64,000 nucleotides of DNA. It comes from Gulosibacter sp. 10. Lineage in GTDB: Bacteria; Actinomycetota; Actinomycetes; Actinomycetales; Microbacteriaceae. This document shows positions 51,191 through 60,941 of the stretch, in pieces (the first letter of the stretch is position 1; every line of letters begins with the position of its first letter). The notes below the pieces were generated by a model that saw only the letters and a list, made by a program, of their open reading frames with translations, did not search any database and was not told where the DNA came from. The stretch lies in contig NZ_FUIC01000035.1 of assembly GCF_900163695.1 (NCBI RefSeq), forward strand, positions 1-64,000, in the 5' to 3' direction. A program made the position numbers and the translations under genes.

Positions 51191-52063
51191 CTAGGCCCGC
51201 CCGAACTCGACGTCGGAGCCGGCGAACCGGCGGCGCATGACCTCGATCGCGGCCTCGTTGCTGTCGATCAGCAGGAAGCGGCGGTCGAGCTGCAGCGCGG
51301 CCGCCCCGGTGGTGCCGCTGCCCGCGAAGAAGTCGAGCACGCGGTCGCCGGGCCGGCTGCTCGCGGCGATGATGCGGCGCAGGATGCCGAGCGGCTTCTG
51401 CGTGGGGTATCCGGTCTTCTCGCGCCCGTTCGGCGAGACGATCGTGTGCCACCACACGTCCGTGGGCAGCTTGCCCCGCGCGACCTTCTCGGGCGTCACG
51501 AGGCCCGGCGCCATGTAGGGCTCGCGGTCGACCTGCTCGGTGTCGAAGTGGTAGGCGCGCGGGTTCTTCACGTACACGAGGATCGTCTCGTGCTTCGACG
51601 GCCAGCGCTTCCTGGTGCGCCCGCCGTAGTCGTAGGCCCAGATGATCTCGTTGAGGAAGCACTCGCGCCCGAACAGCGCGTCCAGCAGCACCTTGGCGTA
51701 GTGCACCTCGCGGTAGTCGAGGTGCAGGTAGAGCGTGCCGGTGTCGTGCAGCAGGCGCCAGGCCTCGACGAGCCGCGGCTCGAGGAACTCCCAGTAGTCC
51801 TCGAAGGCGTCGTCGTAGGAGGTGACGCCCTCGCGCACCGTCTCGTAGGTCTGTCCCTTGAACCCGATGCGCCCGCCCTCGGCGGTGCGGACCGAGCGGG
51901 TGGTCTCGCGGCGCTGCGTGCGGCCGGTGTTGAACGGCGGGTCGAGGTAGATGAGCTGGAAGGATGCGTCGGGCAGCTCGCGCAGGATCGGCAGGTTGTC
52001 GCCGTGGATGACGGCGTTGCCGGGGCCCGCGCGCTCGGGGCCCGTCTGGACGGGTTGCTCCAC
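51191..52063 (-). CDS. DNA methyltransferase (N6-adenine/N4-cytosine, beta class)
   Basis: This 290-aa methyltransferase has catalytic motif IV (YLDPPFNTG) near residue 40 and the S-adenosylmethionine motif I (DFFAGSGTTG) near 250. That order is the beta class. The target-recognition region lies between them (about 100-200). GTG 52063 is chosen because AGGGG lies 5 nt upstream. The open frame to 52546 overlaps the next gene. No restriction endonuclease gene adjoins, so it is an orphan methylase that could act in epigenetic control or in phage defence evasion. Confidence 0.88.
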   Translation of the reverse strand: MEQPVQTGPERAGPGNAVIHGDNLPILRELPDASFQLIYLDPPFNTGRTQRRETTRSVRTAEGGRIGFKGQTYETVREGVTSYDDAFEDYWEFLEPRLVEAWRLLHDTGTLYLHLDYREVHYAKVLLDALFGRECFLNEIIWAYDYGGRTRKRWPSKHETILVYVKNPRAYHFDTEQVDREPYMAPGLVTPEKVARGKLPTDVWWHTIVSPNGREKTGYPTQKPLGILRRIIAASSRPGDRVLDFFAGSGTTGAAALQLDRRFLLIDSNEAAIEVMRRRFAGSDVEFGRA

Positions 52064-52071
52064 GGCCACCC

Positions 52072-52563
52072 CTACGGCCGCAGCGAGCCGGTGAGCTCGG
52101 GGGCGACGGCGAAGCAGGAGTACGTCTCGAGGCCGGAGCCCCATTCCGCCTCGGATGCCGGCCAGCGCACCTGGATCTCGAGGCCCTCGATCCGCCCGGC
52201 CGCGTCGAGGTCGATCGCCTCGGGCGACTGGCATGCGAGCATCGCGCTGTCGCGGAGCGCCTCCTCGCCGGGCCAGGCCTCGACGTCGAGCACCGTGCTC
52301 ACGGGCACGAGGGCGGTGAGCTCCGCGGCGTGCGGCTCCTCGCAGGACACGGGGTCGAAGTCGGCCTGCCAGGGCGATTCGAACTCGGCGAAGCAGTCGC
52401 CCGCCTCGAGCGCGGCGAGCGGATGCGCGCTCGGCCCGGTGGTCGCCGGGCTCAGCTCGCTCGGCGCGGAGGGCCGGCCGAAGGGCGCCCAGAACCATCC
52501 GATCGCGGCCGCGGCCACGACGACCGCGGCGCCGACGAGCGCCCACACCGCACCCCGCCGCAT
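52072..52563 (-). CDS. Septum-formation domain membrane protein
   Basis: This 163-aa protein has an N-terminal transmembrane helix (about residues 5-25) and an extracellular domain with the Septum_form pattern: LEAGDCFAEF, then DPVSCEEPHAAEL, LACQSP and a late SCFAV. The Cys residues probably pair. The family is actinobacterial and was linked to division-septum formation, but the biochemical role is unknown. It lies 8 nt after the pyrE gene's neighbour boundary on the same strand and just upstream of the methylase. Confidence 0.78.
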   Translation of the reverse strand: MRRGAVWALVGAAVVVAAAAIGWFWAPFGRPSAPSELSPATTGPSAHPLAALEAGDCFAEFESPWQADFDPVSCEEPHAAELTALVPVSTVLDVEAWPGEEALRDSAMLACQSPEAIDLDAAGRIEGLEIQVRWPASEAEWGSGLETYSCFAVAPELTGSLRP

Positions 52564-52569
52564 GACGGG

Positions 52570-53124
52570 CTAGACCGCTTCGAGGCCGAGGTCTTCGAGG
52601 CCGATCGCGTACCGGTACGGGTAGCCCGCGGCCTCGATGCGCTCGCCGGCGCCGGTGGCGCGGTCGACGATGGTGCAGACCGCGACGACCTCGGCGCCGA
52701 CCTTCTCGAGCGCCTCGATGGCGGCGAGCGGCGAGCCGCCGGTGGTGGAGGTGTCCTCGAGCACGACGACGCGCTTGCCCGCCACGTCCGGGCCCTCGAC
52801 CTGGCGGCCGCGGCCGTGGTCCTTGGGCTCCTTGCGCACGACGAACGCGTCCAGCTCGCGGTCGCGGGCGACGGCGCGGTGCATGACGGCGTTCGCGAGC
52901 GGGTCGGCGCCCATCGTGAGCCCGCCCACGGCGGCGACCGGCGCGAACTCGTCGACGAGCTCGAGCAGCACGTCGCCGATGAGCGGCGCGGCGCGGTGGT
53001 CGAGCGAGAGCTTGCGGAGATCGATGTAGTAGGAGGCCTTCTTGCCGCTGGTGAGCGTGAAGTCGCCGTGGAAGACGGCCTCGTCACGGATGAGCTGGAT
53101 GAGTCGGGTACGCGCGTCGGTCAC
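52570..53124 (-). CDS. pyrE: Orotate phosphoribosyltransferase
   Basis: This 184-aa enzyme makes orotidine 5'-phosphate from orotate and PRPP. The PRPP loop VVVLEDTSTTGGSPLAAIEAL is at about 120-140, the flexible catalytic loop RKEPKDHGRGRQVEG before it, and the N-terminal FTLTSGKKASYYIDLRK block fits OPRTases. The length is normal. It is divergent from exonuclease III, with a 41-bp gap. Confidence 0.95.
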   Translation of the reverse strand: MTDARTRLIQLIRDEAVFHGDFTLTSGKKASYYIDLRKLSLDHRAAPLIGDVLLELVDEFAPVAAVGGLTMGADPLANAVMHRAVARDRELDAFVVRKEPKDHGRGRQVEGPDVAGKRVVVLEDTSTTGGSPLAAIEALEKVGAEVVAVCTIVDRATGAGERIEAAGYPYRYAIGLEDLGLEAV

Positions 53125-53165
53125 GAGTACCAGGGTAGTTGCTGGCGCGGGTTACGGTAGGAGCC

Positions 53166-54002
53166 ATGCGCATCGCCACCTGGAACGTGAACTCCATCCG
53201 CACCCGCAAGGGCCGCGTCATCGACTTTCTGCAGAGCGCCGACATCGATGTGCTGGCGATGCAGGAGATCAAGTGCAAGCCCGAGCAGTTCCCGTACGAG
53301 GACTTCGAGGCGGCCGGGTACGAGGTGCTCGCGCACGGCGTGAACCAGTGGAACGGCGTGGCGTTCGCCTCGCGGCTGCCGATCGAGGACGCGGTCGAGG
53401 GCTTCGACGGCATGCCCGGCTTCGGCAAGCCGGGCGAGGACGGCGCGCTGCCCGCCGAGGCGCGCGCGCTGGGCGTGACCGTCGAAGGGGTGCGGCTCTG
53501 GTCGCTGTACGTGCCGAACGGGCGCGAGCTCGCGCATCCGCACTACGAGTACAAGCTGGAATGGCTCGAGGCGCTGCGCCGGTCGACGGCGGACTGGCGC
53601 GCCGAGCACCCCGACCGGCCGATCGCGCTCATGGGCGACTTCAACATCGCGCCCCTCGACATCGACGTGTGGGACACCGCCGTGTTCGAGGGCCGGACGC
53701 ACGTCTCCGCCCCCGAGCGCCAGGCGTTCCAGGCCTTCCTCGACGACGGATTCGTGGACGTCGCCCGCGAGCTCGGCATCGAGGGCTACACGTACTGGGA
53801 CTACCAGCAGCTGCGCTTCCCGCGGAACGAGGGGATGCGCATCGACTTCATCCTGGGCGACCCGGAGTTCTTCTCGCTCGTGAGCTCGGCCGAGATCGCG
53901 CGCGACGAGCGCAAGGGCGACGGCCCGAGCGACCACGTGCCGGTGATCGCCGAGCTCGACGCCGAGACCTCCCTCGACGACGATCTGCCGATGATCTTCT
54001 AG
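53166..54002 (+). CDS. xthA: Exodeoxyribonuclease III (AP endonuclease)
   Basis: This 278-aa enzyme of the exonuclease III/APE1 family repairs abasic sites. Active-site blocks are visible: ATWNVNSIR, MQEIKCK (metal-binding Glu), SLYVPNG, ALMGDFNIAPLDIDVWD (Asp/Asn), YTYWDYQ, RIDFILGDP and the final GPSDHVPV His. ATG 53166 is chosen by the family N-terminus MRIATWNVNS. A GTAGGAG lies very close upstream. Confidence 0.95.
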   Translation: MRIATWNVNSIRTRKGRVIDFLQSADIDVLAMQEIKCKPEQFPYEDFEAAGYEVLAHGVNQWNGVAFASRLPIEDAVEGFDGMPGFGKPGEDGALPAEARALGVTVEGVRLWSLYVPNGRELAHPHYEYKLEWLEALRRSTADWRAEHPDRPIALMGDFNIAPLDIDVWDTAVFEGRTHVSAPERQAFQAFLDDGFVDVARELGIEGYTYWDYQQLRFPRNEGMRIDFILGDPEFFSLVSSAEIARDERKGDGPSDHVPVIAELDAETSLDDDLPMIF

Positions 54003-54013
54003 GCCGGCGCGCC

Positions 54014-55387
54014 TCAGCAGTCGCGGGCGAGCGCGATCTCCGAGAGCTCGTAGGCGATGTCGAGTCGCGGGTCGGCGCCGTAATCGGTGGGCGAGACGGT
54101 CCACGCGATCGTGACCTGGCGCATCCCGTCGGGGCTCGACATCGTCAGCGCGCGGTAGCCGAGGCCCGAGCCGAGGTGGCCGTACACGTGGTCGCCCTCC
54201 CCGATCTGCACGAGCTCGCCGTACTCGGTGTCGTGCACGCTGCCCGAGCCCTCCTCGGGCTCCTCGAGGCCGAAGACGGTGGCGCGCGGGGCGTCGTCCG
54301 GCTCCTCCCCCTCGGGCGCGTCCTGCTCCTCGGCCGCGTCCGCGCCCTCCGCGTCGCCCCCGGCGCCCTCCTCGCCCTCGCCCGGTTCCTCCCCCGGCGA
54401 GAGCTCGAGATACGCCGGGTCGCCGTCCGAGCACGTGTCGGTGCGCGACTGGACGCCCAGGCCGTAGCCCTCCGGCACGAGCACGAGCATCTCGCCGAGC
54501 AGTGGCGGCGGCAGCAGCTGGCCCGAGAGCAGCGCGCGCATGAAGGTGTTCACGTCCGACACCGTCGAGACCACCCCGCCGGCTCCCGACCACAGCGACG
54601 CGTCCTGCTCGGTGACGTCGATCGACAGCGGGCCCTCGATCACGTAGCCGGATGCGGCGTGCTCCCCCATGCCCGTGCCGGTGGGGATGCTCGTGTGCTC
54701 GAGCCCGAGCGGCTCGGCGATCCGCTCCGCCAGCTGCTCGGCCATGGTCGACCCGGTGAGCTCCTCGATGAGCATCGACAGCACGATGTAGTTCGTGTTC
54801 GAGTACTCGTACCCGGTGCCGGGGTCGAAGCTCCACTCCTGCGTGCGCGAGAGCTCCACGAGTTCCTCGTGCGAGATCGGGGTCACGATCTGCGCCGAGA
54901 TCTCGGAGGGGTCGAGGGCGAGCGCGGGCACGTAGTCGGGCATGCCGGAGGTGTGGTTCAGCAGCTGCCGGATGGTCACGTCGCGGCCCTGCACCACGCC
55001 GGGCAGGTAGTCCTCGATCGGGTCGTCGAGCTCCGCCTCGCCCTCCGCCACGAGCTGCAGCAGGATGGTCGCGGTCATGGGCTTGGTGAGGCTCGCGATC
55101 CGCACGCTGTCGCCGGGGCGGGCGGGCAGCTCCGTGACGGTGGAGCGCACCCCCTCGGCCGAGGACCACACCTGGTCGCCGTCGCGCACCTCCACGAACA
55201 CGGCCGGCGCGCCCGCGTCGACCATCTCGTCCATGAGCTCCCGGATGTCCGCGACCTCGAAGTCGGCGGCCTCCGTGGGGCGCAGGGGCAGCGCCGTGGG
55301 GCCGGGCTGCGGCCCGGCGACGCACCCGGACAGGAGCGCGGCGATCACGGCGACGAGGAGGAGATTTCGAATGTGACGCTTCTGCAT
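54014..55387 (-). CDS. Class-C beta-lactamase/DD-peptidase-like serine hydrolase lipoprotein
   Basis: This is a secreted lipoprotein of about 457 aa: signal MQKRHIRNLLLVAVIAALLSGC with lipidated Cys. The catalytic S-x-x-K is in IASLTKPM, the Tyr-x-Asn equivalent in YEYSNTNY, and a final HLGSGLG replaces the KTG triad. A highly acidic low-complexity insert (PGEEPGEGEEGAGGDAEG-like, about 70 residues) interrupts the C-terminal half just before the HLGSG, which is unusual. The role is probably in peptidoglycan or peptide ester cleavage. ATG 55387 is preferred. A double ATG at 55411-55414 would lengthen the n-region. Neither has a clear ribosome-binding site. Confidence 0.85.
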   Translation of the reverse strand: MQKRHIRNLLLVAVIAALLSGCVAGPQPGPTALPLRPTEAADFEVADIRELMDEMVDAGAPAVFVEVRDGDQVWSSAEGVRSTVTELPARPGDSVRIASLTKPMTATILLQLVAEGEAELDDPIEDYLPGVVQGRDVTIRQLLNHTSGMPDYVPALALDPSEISAQIVTPISHEELVELSRTQEWSFDPGTGYEYSNTNYIVLSMLIEELTGSTMAEQLAERIAEPLGLEHTSIPTGTGMGEHAASGYVIEGPLSIDVTEQDASLWSGAGGVVSTVSDVNTFMRALLSGQLLPPPLLGEMLVLVPEGYGLGVQSRTDTCSDGDPAYLELSPGEEPGEGEEGAGGDAEGADAAEEQDAPEGEEPDDAPRATVFGLEEPEEGSGSVHDTEYGELVQIGEGDHVYGHLGSGLGYRALTMSSPDGMRQVTIAWTVSPTDYGADPRLDIAYELSEIALARDC

Positions 55388-55467
55388 GACTCTGGGAATA
55401 GTGCCACGCATCATTGAGTTGTAGGTGCACGGATCACAACTCCAGGAACTGACAGGAAGGTACCCCC

Positions 55468-56046
55468 GTGACGATCATCACCCAGCGGAACACCACGACG
55501 AGCCCCATCCACGAGCTGCTCGGCAATCGCTGGAGCCCCCGCGGGTTCGCGGCCGACCACGTCGTCGGCGAGGAGGAGCTCCGCTCGCTCATCGAGGCGG
55601 CCCGCTGGGCTCCCTCGGCCTTCAACAAGCAGCCCTGGGGCTTCATCGTCGGCCGCCGCGGCACCGAGACCTTCGGCAAGATCTTCGACTCGCTCGCCGA
55701 GTTCAACCAGCTGTGGAACCGCAACGTCTCGGCCCTCATCGTCACCCTCGCCCGCACCGAGATCGACGGCGAGCCCTTCGCCACCGCCCACTACGACCTG
55801 GGCCAGGCCGCCGCGCACCTCTCCTTCCAGGCCGAATCGCTCGGGCTCAACGTGCACCAGATGACCGGCTTCGACGCGGATGCGATCGCCGAGCGGTTCC
55901 CGCTGCCCGCCGGCTACCAGCCCTACACGGTCATCGCGGTCGGCGTGCACAGCACCGACGAGTCGATCCCCGAGAAGATCCGCGACCGCGACTCCGGCCC
56001 ACGCGAGCGCCAGGGCGTCGACGACATCCTCCTCGGCTTCGAGTAG
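55468..56046 (+). CDS. Nitroreductase family protein
   Basis: This 192-aa FMN-dependent reductase has the family opening IHELLGNRWSPRGFAADHVVGEEELRSLIEAARWAPSAFNKQPW (residues about 14-55), with FMN-contacting Arg and Ser, and the central AHYDLGQAAAHLSFQAESLGL. It should reduce nitro or quinone compounds with NAD(P)H. GTG 55468 has AGGAAGG about 6 nt upstream. Confidence 0.9.
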   Translation: MTIITQRNTTTSPIHELLGNRWSPRGFAADHVVGEEELRSLIEAARWAPSAFNKQPWGFIVGRRGTETFGKIFDSLAEFNQLWNRNVSALIVTLARTEIDGEPFATAHYDLGQAAAHLSFQAESLGLNVHQMTGFDADAIAERFPLPAGYQPYTVIAVGVHSTDESIPEKIRDRDSGPRERQGVDDILLGFE

Positions 56047-56095
56047 CCCCCCCCCCGGCACCGCGGCGGCCCAGAGCCGCCCGCGCGCCCTCCAG

Positions 56096-56160
56096 CCGAA
56101 TCTTGGCGGCGGGATGCGCTCCGGGCCGCCCGAAGGCAGCCGTCTCCCGCCAAGATTCGG
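56096..56160. repeat. Palindromic repeat, family B, hairpin copy
   Basis: CCGAATCTTGGCGG (56096-56109) and its exact complement (56147-56160) flank a 37-nt loop between the convergent nitroreductase and MurE-like genes. The right arm is identical to 47024-47037. It can also act as a terminator. Confidence 0.8.
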
Positions 56161-56224
56161 TGGGAGACGGGGCGGGACGGGGCAGCAGGAGACAGGGGCG
56201 GGAGGGACGCAGTCCCGTCCGGCG

Positions 56225-57718
56225 TCAGCGGGGGTCGAGCTCGCGGGGGTCGCGGCCCTCGAAGGCGGCGCGCACCGCGGCGGCCTCGTCGAGCACGATC
56301 ACGCCCCGGCCGTGCGGGAGGATGAGCTGCCGCTCGTGCCCCTTGCCCGCGATCACCACGACGTCCCCGAGCCGGGCGCGCTCGACCCCGGCGGCGATCG
56401 CCTCCCACCGGTTCTCGATCAGCCGCCAGTCGGCGCCGGCCTCGTCGAGCGCGGCGCCCGCATCCGCCACGACCTCGTCGAGCGTGCCCCGCTTGAGGTC
56501 GTCCTCGGTGAGGATCACGTGATCGGCCCTCGCGGCGATCTCGCCCATCTCCCGCCGCTGCTGCGGCACGCGGTCGCCGAGCACGCCGAACACGAGCGTG
56601 ATCGGCGCATCCGAGAGGCCCCGCAGCGCGGCCAGGCAGCAGGCGAGCGCATCCGTCGTGTGCGCGTAGTCGATGAAGACGTCGAGGTCGTCGTGCGGCA
56701 CGCGCTCGAGCCGTCCCGGCACCGGCTCCACGGCCGCGAGCCCGGCGACCACCGTCTCGGGCGCATACCCCTGGCAGAGTGCGGCGCCCGCGGCCACCAG
56801 GGCGTTGTTCACGTTGTAGTCGCCGAGCGCCCGCAGCGATACGGGCACGCGCTCGCCGAACGCGACCAGGTCGAAGCGCGTGCCGGCGAGCGATGTGACG
56901 ACCCGCTCGGCGCGGATGTCCGCCCCCTCGCGCGTCCTCGCCACCGTGATCACCCTGCGCCCGGAGGCCTCCAGCTCGCGGGCGGCGCGGGCTCCCCACT
57001 CGTCGTCCACGTCGATGACCGACACGCACGCGCAGGCGCTCTCGAACAGCCGCCGCTTCGCGCGGTAGTACTGCTCCATGGTGCCGTGGAGCTCGAGGTG
57101 GTCCTTCGTGAGGTTCGTGAACATCGCCACGTCGAAGTGCATGCCGGCCACCCGCTCGAGCTCGAGCGAGTGCGAGGACACCTCCATCACCACATCTTGG
57201 ACGCCGGACTCGACCGCCTCGCGCAGGATGCCGTGCAGGACGGGCCCCTCGGGCGTCGTGTTCGGCGTCTCGCGGATCTCGCCGTCGACGTCGAAGCCGA
57301 TCGTCCCCATCACCCCGACCCGGCGCTCCGCCTCGCGCAGGATCGCCGCGAGGAAGTAGGCGGTGGAGGTCTTGCCGTTGGTGCCGGTCACGCCGTAGAG
57401 GCGCAGCCGCTCGTCCGGCGCGCCGTTGATCCGCCGCGAAAGCCGGGCGAGCGCGACCCGCACGTCCTCGACGGCGATATAGGCGACGCCCGGCTCCCGG
57501 GCCTCGGGGATGGATGCCGCGACGACCGCCCTCGCCCCGCGGGCCACCGCGGCGGGCGCGAACCGCATCCCGTCATGGTTGAAGCCCGGGACCGCCACGA
57601 AGACGGCCCCGGGCCCCGCGAGCCTCGAGTCGTGGGTGACCGAGTCCACCTCGACGGCGGGGTCGAACCGGTCGGTCCCCACCGGCGAGATCTCGGCAAG
57701 CAGCTCGCCAAGCAGCAC
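56225..57718 (-). CDS. MurE-like Mur ligase
   Basis: This 497-aa ATP-dependent amide ligase has Mur-ligase order: an N-terminal UDP-substrate domain (VDSVTHDSRLAGPGAVFVAVPGFNHDG), the central ATP loop GVTGTNGKTSTAYF, MEVSSHSLELERV, the carbamylated-Lys region YYRAKRRLFE, and the C-terminal domain (VFIDYAHTTDALA, VFGVLGDR). The third-amino-acid motif DNPR of diaminopimelate-adding MurE is absent (LTEDDLKRGTLDEV instead), so its amino acid is not predictable. Actinobacteria with Lys, ornithine or diaminobutyrate cell walls have such variants. It stands apart from other wall genes. GTG 57718 has GGAGG 5 nt upstream. Confidence 0.85.
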   Translation of the reverse strand: MLLGELLAEISPVGTDRFDPAVEVDSVTHDSRLAGPGAVFVAVPGFNHDGMRFAPAAVARGARAVVAASIPEAREPGVAYIAVEDVRVALARLSRRINGAPDERLRLYGVTGTNGKTSTAYFLAAILREAERRVGVMGTIGFDVDGEIRETPNTTPEGPVLHGILREAVESGVQDVVMEVSSHSLELERVAGMHFDVAMFTNLTKDHLELHGTMEQYYRAKRRLFESACACVSVIDVDDEWGARAARELEASGRRVITVARTREGADIRAERVVTSLAGTRFDLVAFGERVPVSLRALGDYNVNNALVAAGAALCQGYAPETVVAGLAAVEPVPGRLERVPHDDLDVFIDYAHTTDALACCLAALRGLSDAPITLVFGVLGDRVPQQRREMGEIAARADHVILTEDDLKRGTLDEVVADAGAALDEAGADWRLIENRWEAIAAGVERARLGDVVVIAGKGHERQLILPHGRGVIVLDEAAAVRAAFEGRDPRELDPR

Positions 57719-57823
57719 TGATTCCTCCAGGACGCGCGATCGGCTCCGGCACACGCTCCTCGGGTGCTCTCGCCGCTAATCGGAAAAATGGTACCAATTG
57801 CCGAAAAGCGTCCGAATCCGCCC

Positions 57824-59971
<2,148 letters not shown>

Positions 59972-60038
59972 GCGAGTCTCCTTCCACTGACCGGCTGGGG
60001 TGTTGTCGATTCAGGTCTGATCCTCGGCTCGCAGAAAC

Positions 60039-60059
60039 CTTGAGCCGAACTGACTCAAG
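60039..60059 (-). promoter_or_regulatory. HAIR element (HspR operator) upstream of clpB
   Basis: CTTGAGC-N7-ACTCAAG matches the HspR consensus CTTGAGT-N7-ACTCAAG with one difference. It sits 68 nt upstream of the clpB start. HspR represses dnaK and clpB operons in actinobacteria until heat shock. Confidence 0.9.
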
Positions 60060-60169
60060 GTTACACCTTTTCCCAGATCAAGGAAGGATTAGCCGTTCGA
60101 TCCCAGCGAACGCCAAGCATGGCCGACTCGCCGCCGCCTCGTTGTCAAGCCGTTTACCTGTTGTTCACC

Positions 60170-60175
60170 TATAAT
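60170..60175 (+). promoter_or_regulatory. TATAAT -10 element before the SRPBCC gene
   Basis: TATAAT is preceded by two close CACCT repeats. The best -35-like TTGTCA (60142-60147) is 22 nt away, which is too long, so the promoter may rely on the -10. The gap is shared with clpB control. Confidence 0.4.
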
Positions 60176-60226
60176 TCACCTGACGGGCACTGACGCCCCA
60201 CTCCCCGCGACCCAGGAGGGAACGAC

Positions 60227-60850
60227 ATGGGTGAAATCATCGGCACCGTCTCGCGCAAGGGCGAGACGTACTCGGTCATGCTGACGGCGGAATCCGCCTT
60301 CGACCGCAAGACCATCTGGCGCGCCATCACCGAGCAGCACTCGCTCGAGCGGTGGCTCGGCACGGTGTCCGGACCGATCATGACCGGCAAGGCGTTCGAG
60401 GTGACCTACCCGAACGATTCGAACTACAGCATCCGCGCGCGGCTGCGCGAGCGCCGCGTGCCCAGCTCGCTCGTCCTGAGCTGGAAGTTCAACGACCTGC
60501 CCACGAACTTCGTGCGCATCTCGCTCAACAAGCTGCCCGAGGGCGGCACCCAGGTGCAGCTCGAGGTCACGGGCCTGCTGCGGCACGACGCGGCCACCGC
60601 CGCCGCGACCTGGCACACGCAGATGGAGTTCCTGCGCAACCACCTCCACGGCCAGGAGGTGCTCGGCCACGCCCTGCGCTTCCGCCGCGACGAGCTCATC
60701 CCCGCCTATGAGCGCCAGCTCACCGGCATCGGCGCGCCCGCGCTCTCGCGCCAGGAGCTGCTCGAGCAGCTGCAGCGCGAGCAGGGCCGCGCGCCGCAGC
60801 GCGCCGACGAGGTGCGCCGCGTGCTGCACACGCACGCCTACCTCGCCTAG
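60227..60850 (+). CDS. SRPBCC (AHSA1-like) domain protein
   Basis: This 207-aa protein has the START/Bet v1-like opening SAFDRKTIWRAITEQHSLERWLG, a central LVLSWKFNDLPTNFVRISL strand pair and a final helix (AATWHTQMEFLRNHLHG). Such domains bind hydrophobic ligands or, in AHSA1 proteins, partner chaperones. The last 45 residues are an Arg/Gln/Glu-rich extension not usual for the family. It is divergent from clpB. The function is unknown. Confidence 0.75.
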   Translation: MGEIIGTVSRKGETYSVMLTAESAFDRKTIWRAITEQHSLERWLGTVSGPIMTGKAFEVTYPNDSNYSIRARLRERRVPSSLVLSWKFNDLPTNFVRISLNKLPEGGTQVQLEVTGLLRHDAATAAATWHTQMEFLRNHLHGQEVLGHALRFRRDELIPAYERQLTGIGAPALSRQELLEQLQREQGRAPQRADEVRRVLHTHAYLA

Positions 60851-60866
60851 CGCTCCCGCATCGCCC

Positions 60867-60929
60867 GGAAAGGGGCGGATGGCCGGACGGCGCCGCATAC
60901 GCGGCCGCCCCGGCCATCCGCCCCTTTCC
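60867..60929. terminator. Bidirectional hairpin between the SRPBCC gene and maltokinase
   Basis: The arms GGAAAGGGGCGGATGGCCGG (60867-60886) and its exact complement (60910-60929) flank a 23-nt loop with its own small stem. It lies between convergent stops. The arm resembles the family-A-like half-copies near 31104 and 31124. Confidence 0.75.
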
Positions 60930-60941
60930 CGTCCTCGGCGG

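Noticed and set aside
52072-52546. N-terminal extension of the DNA methyltransferase
   Set aside because: The frame is open but lies over the Septum_form gene. GTG 52063 has a proper ribosome-binding site.
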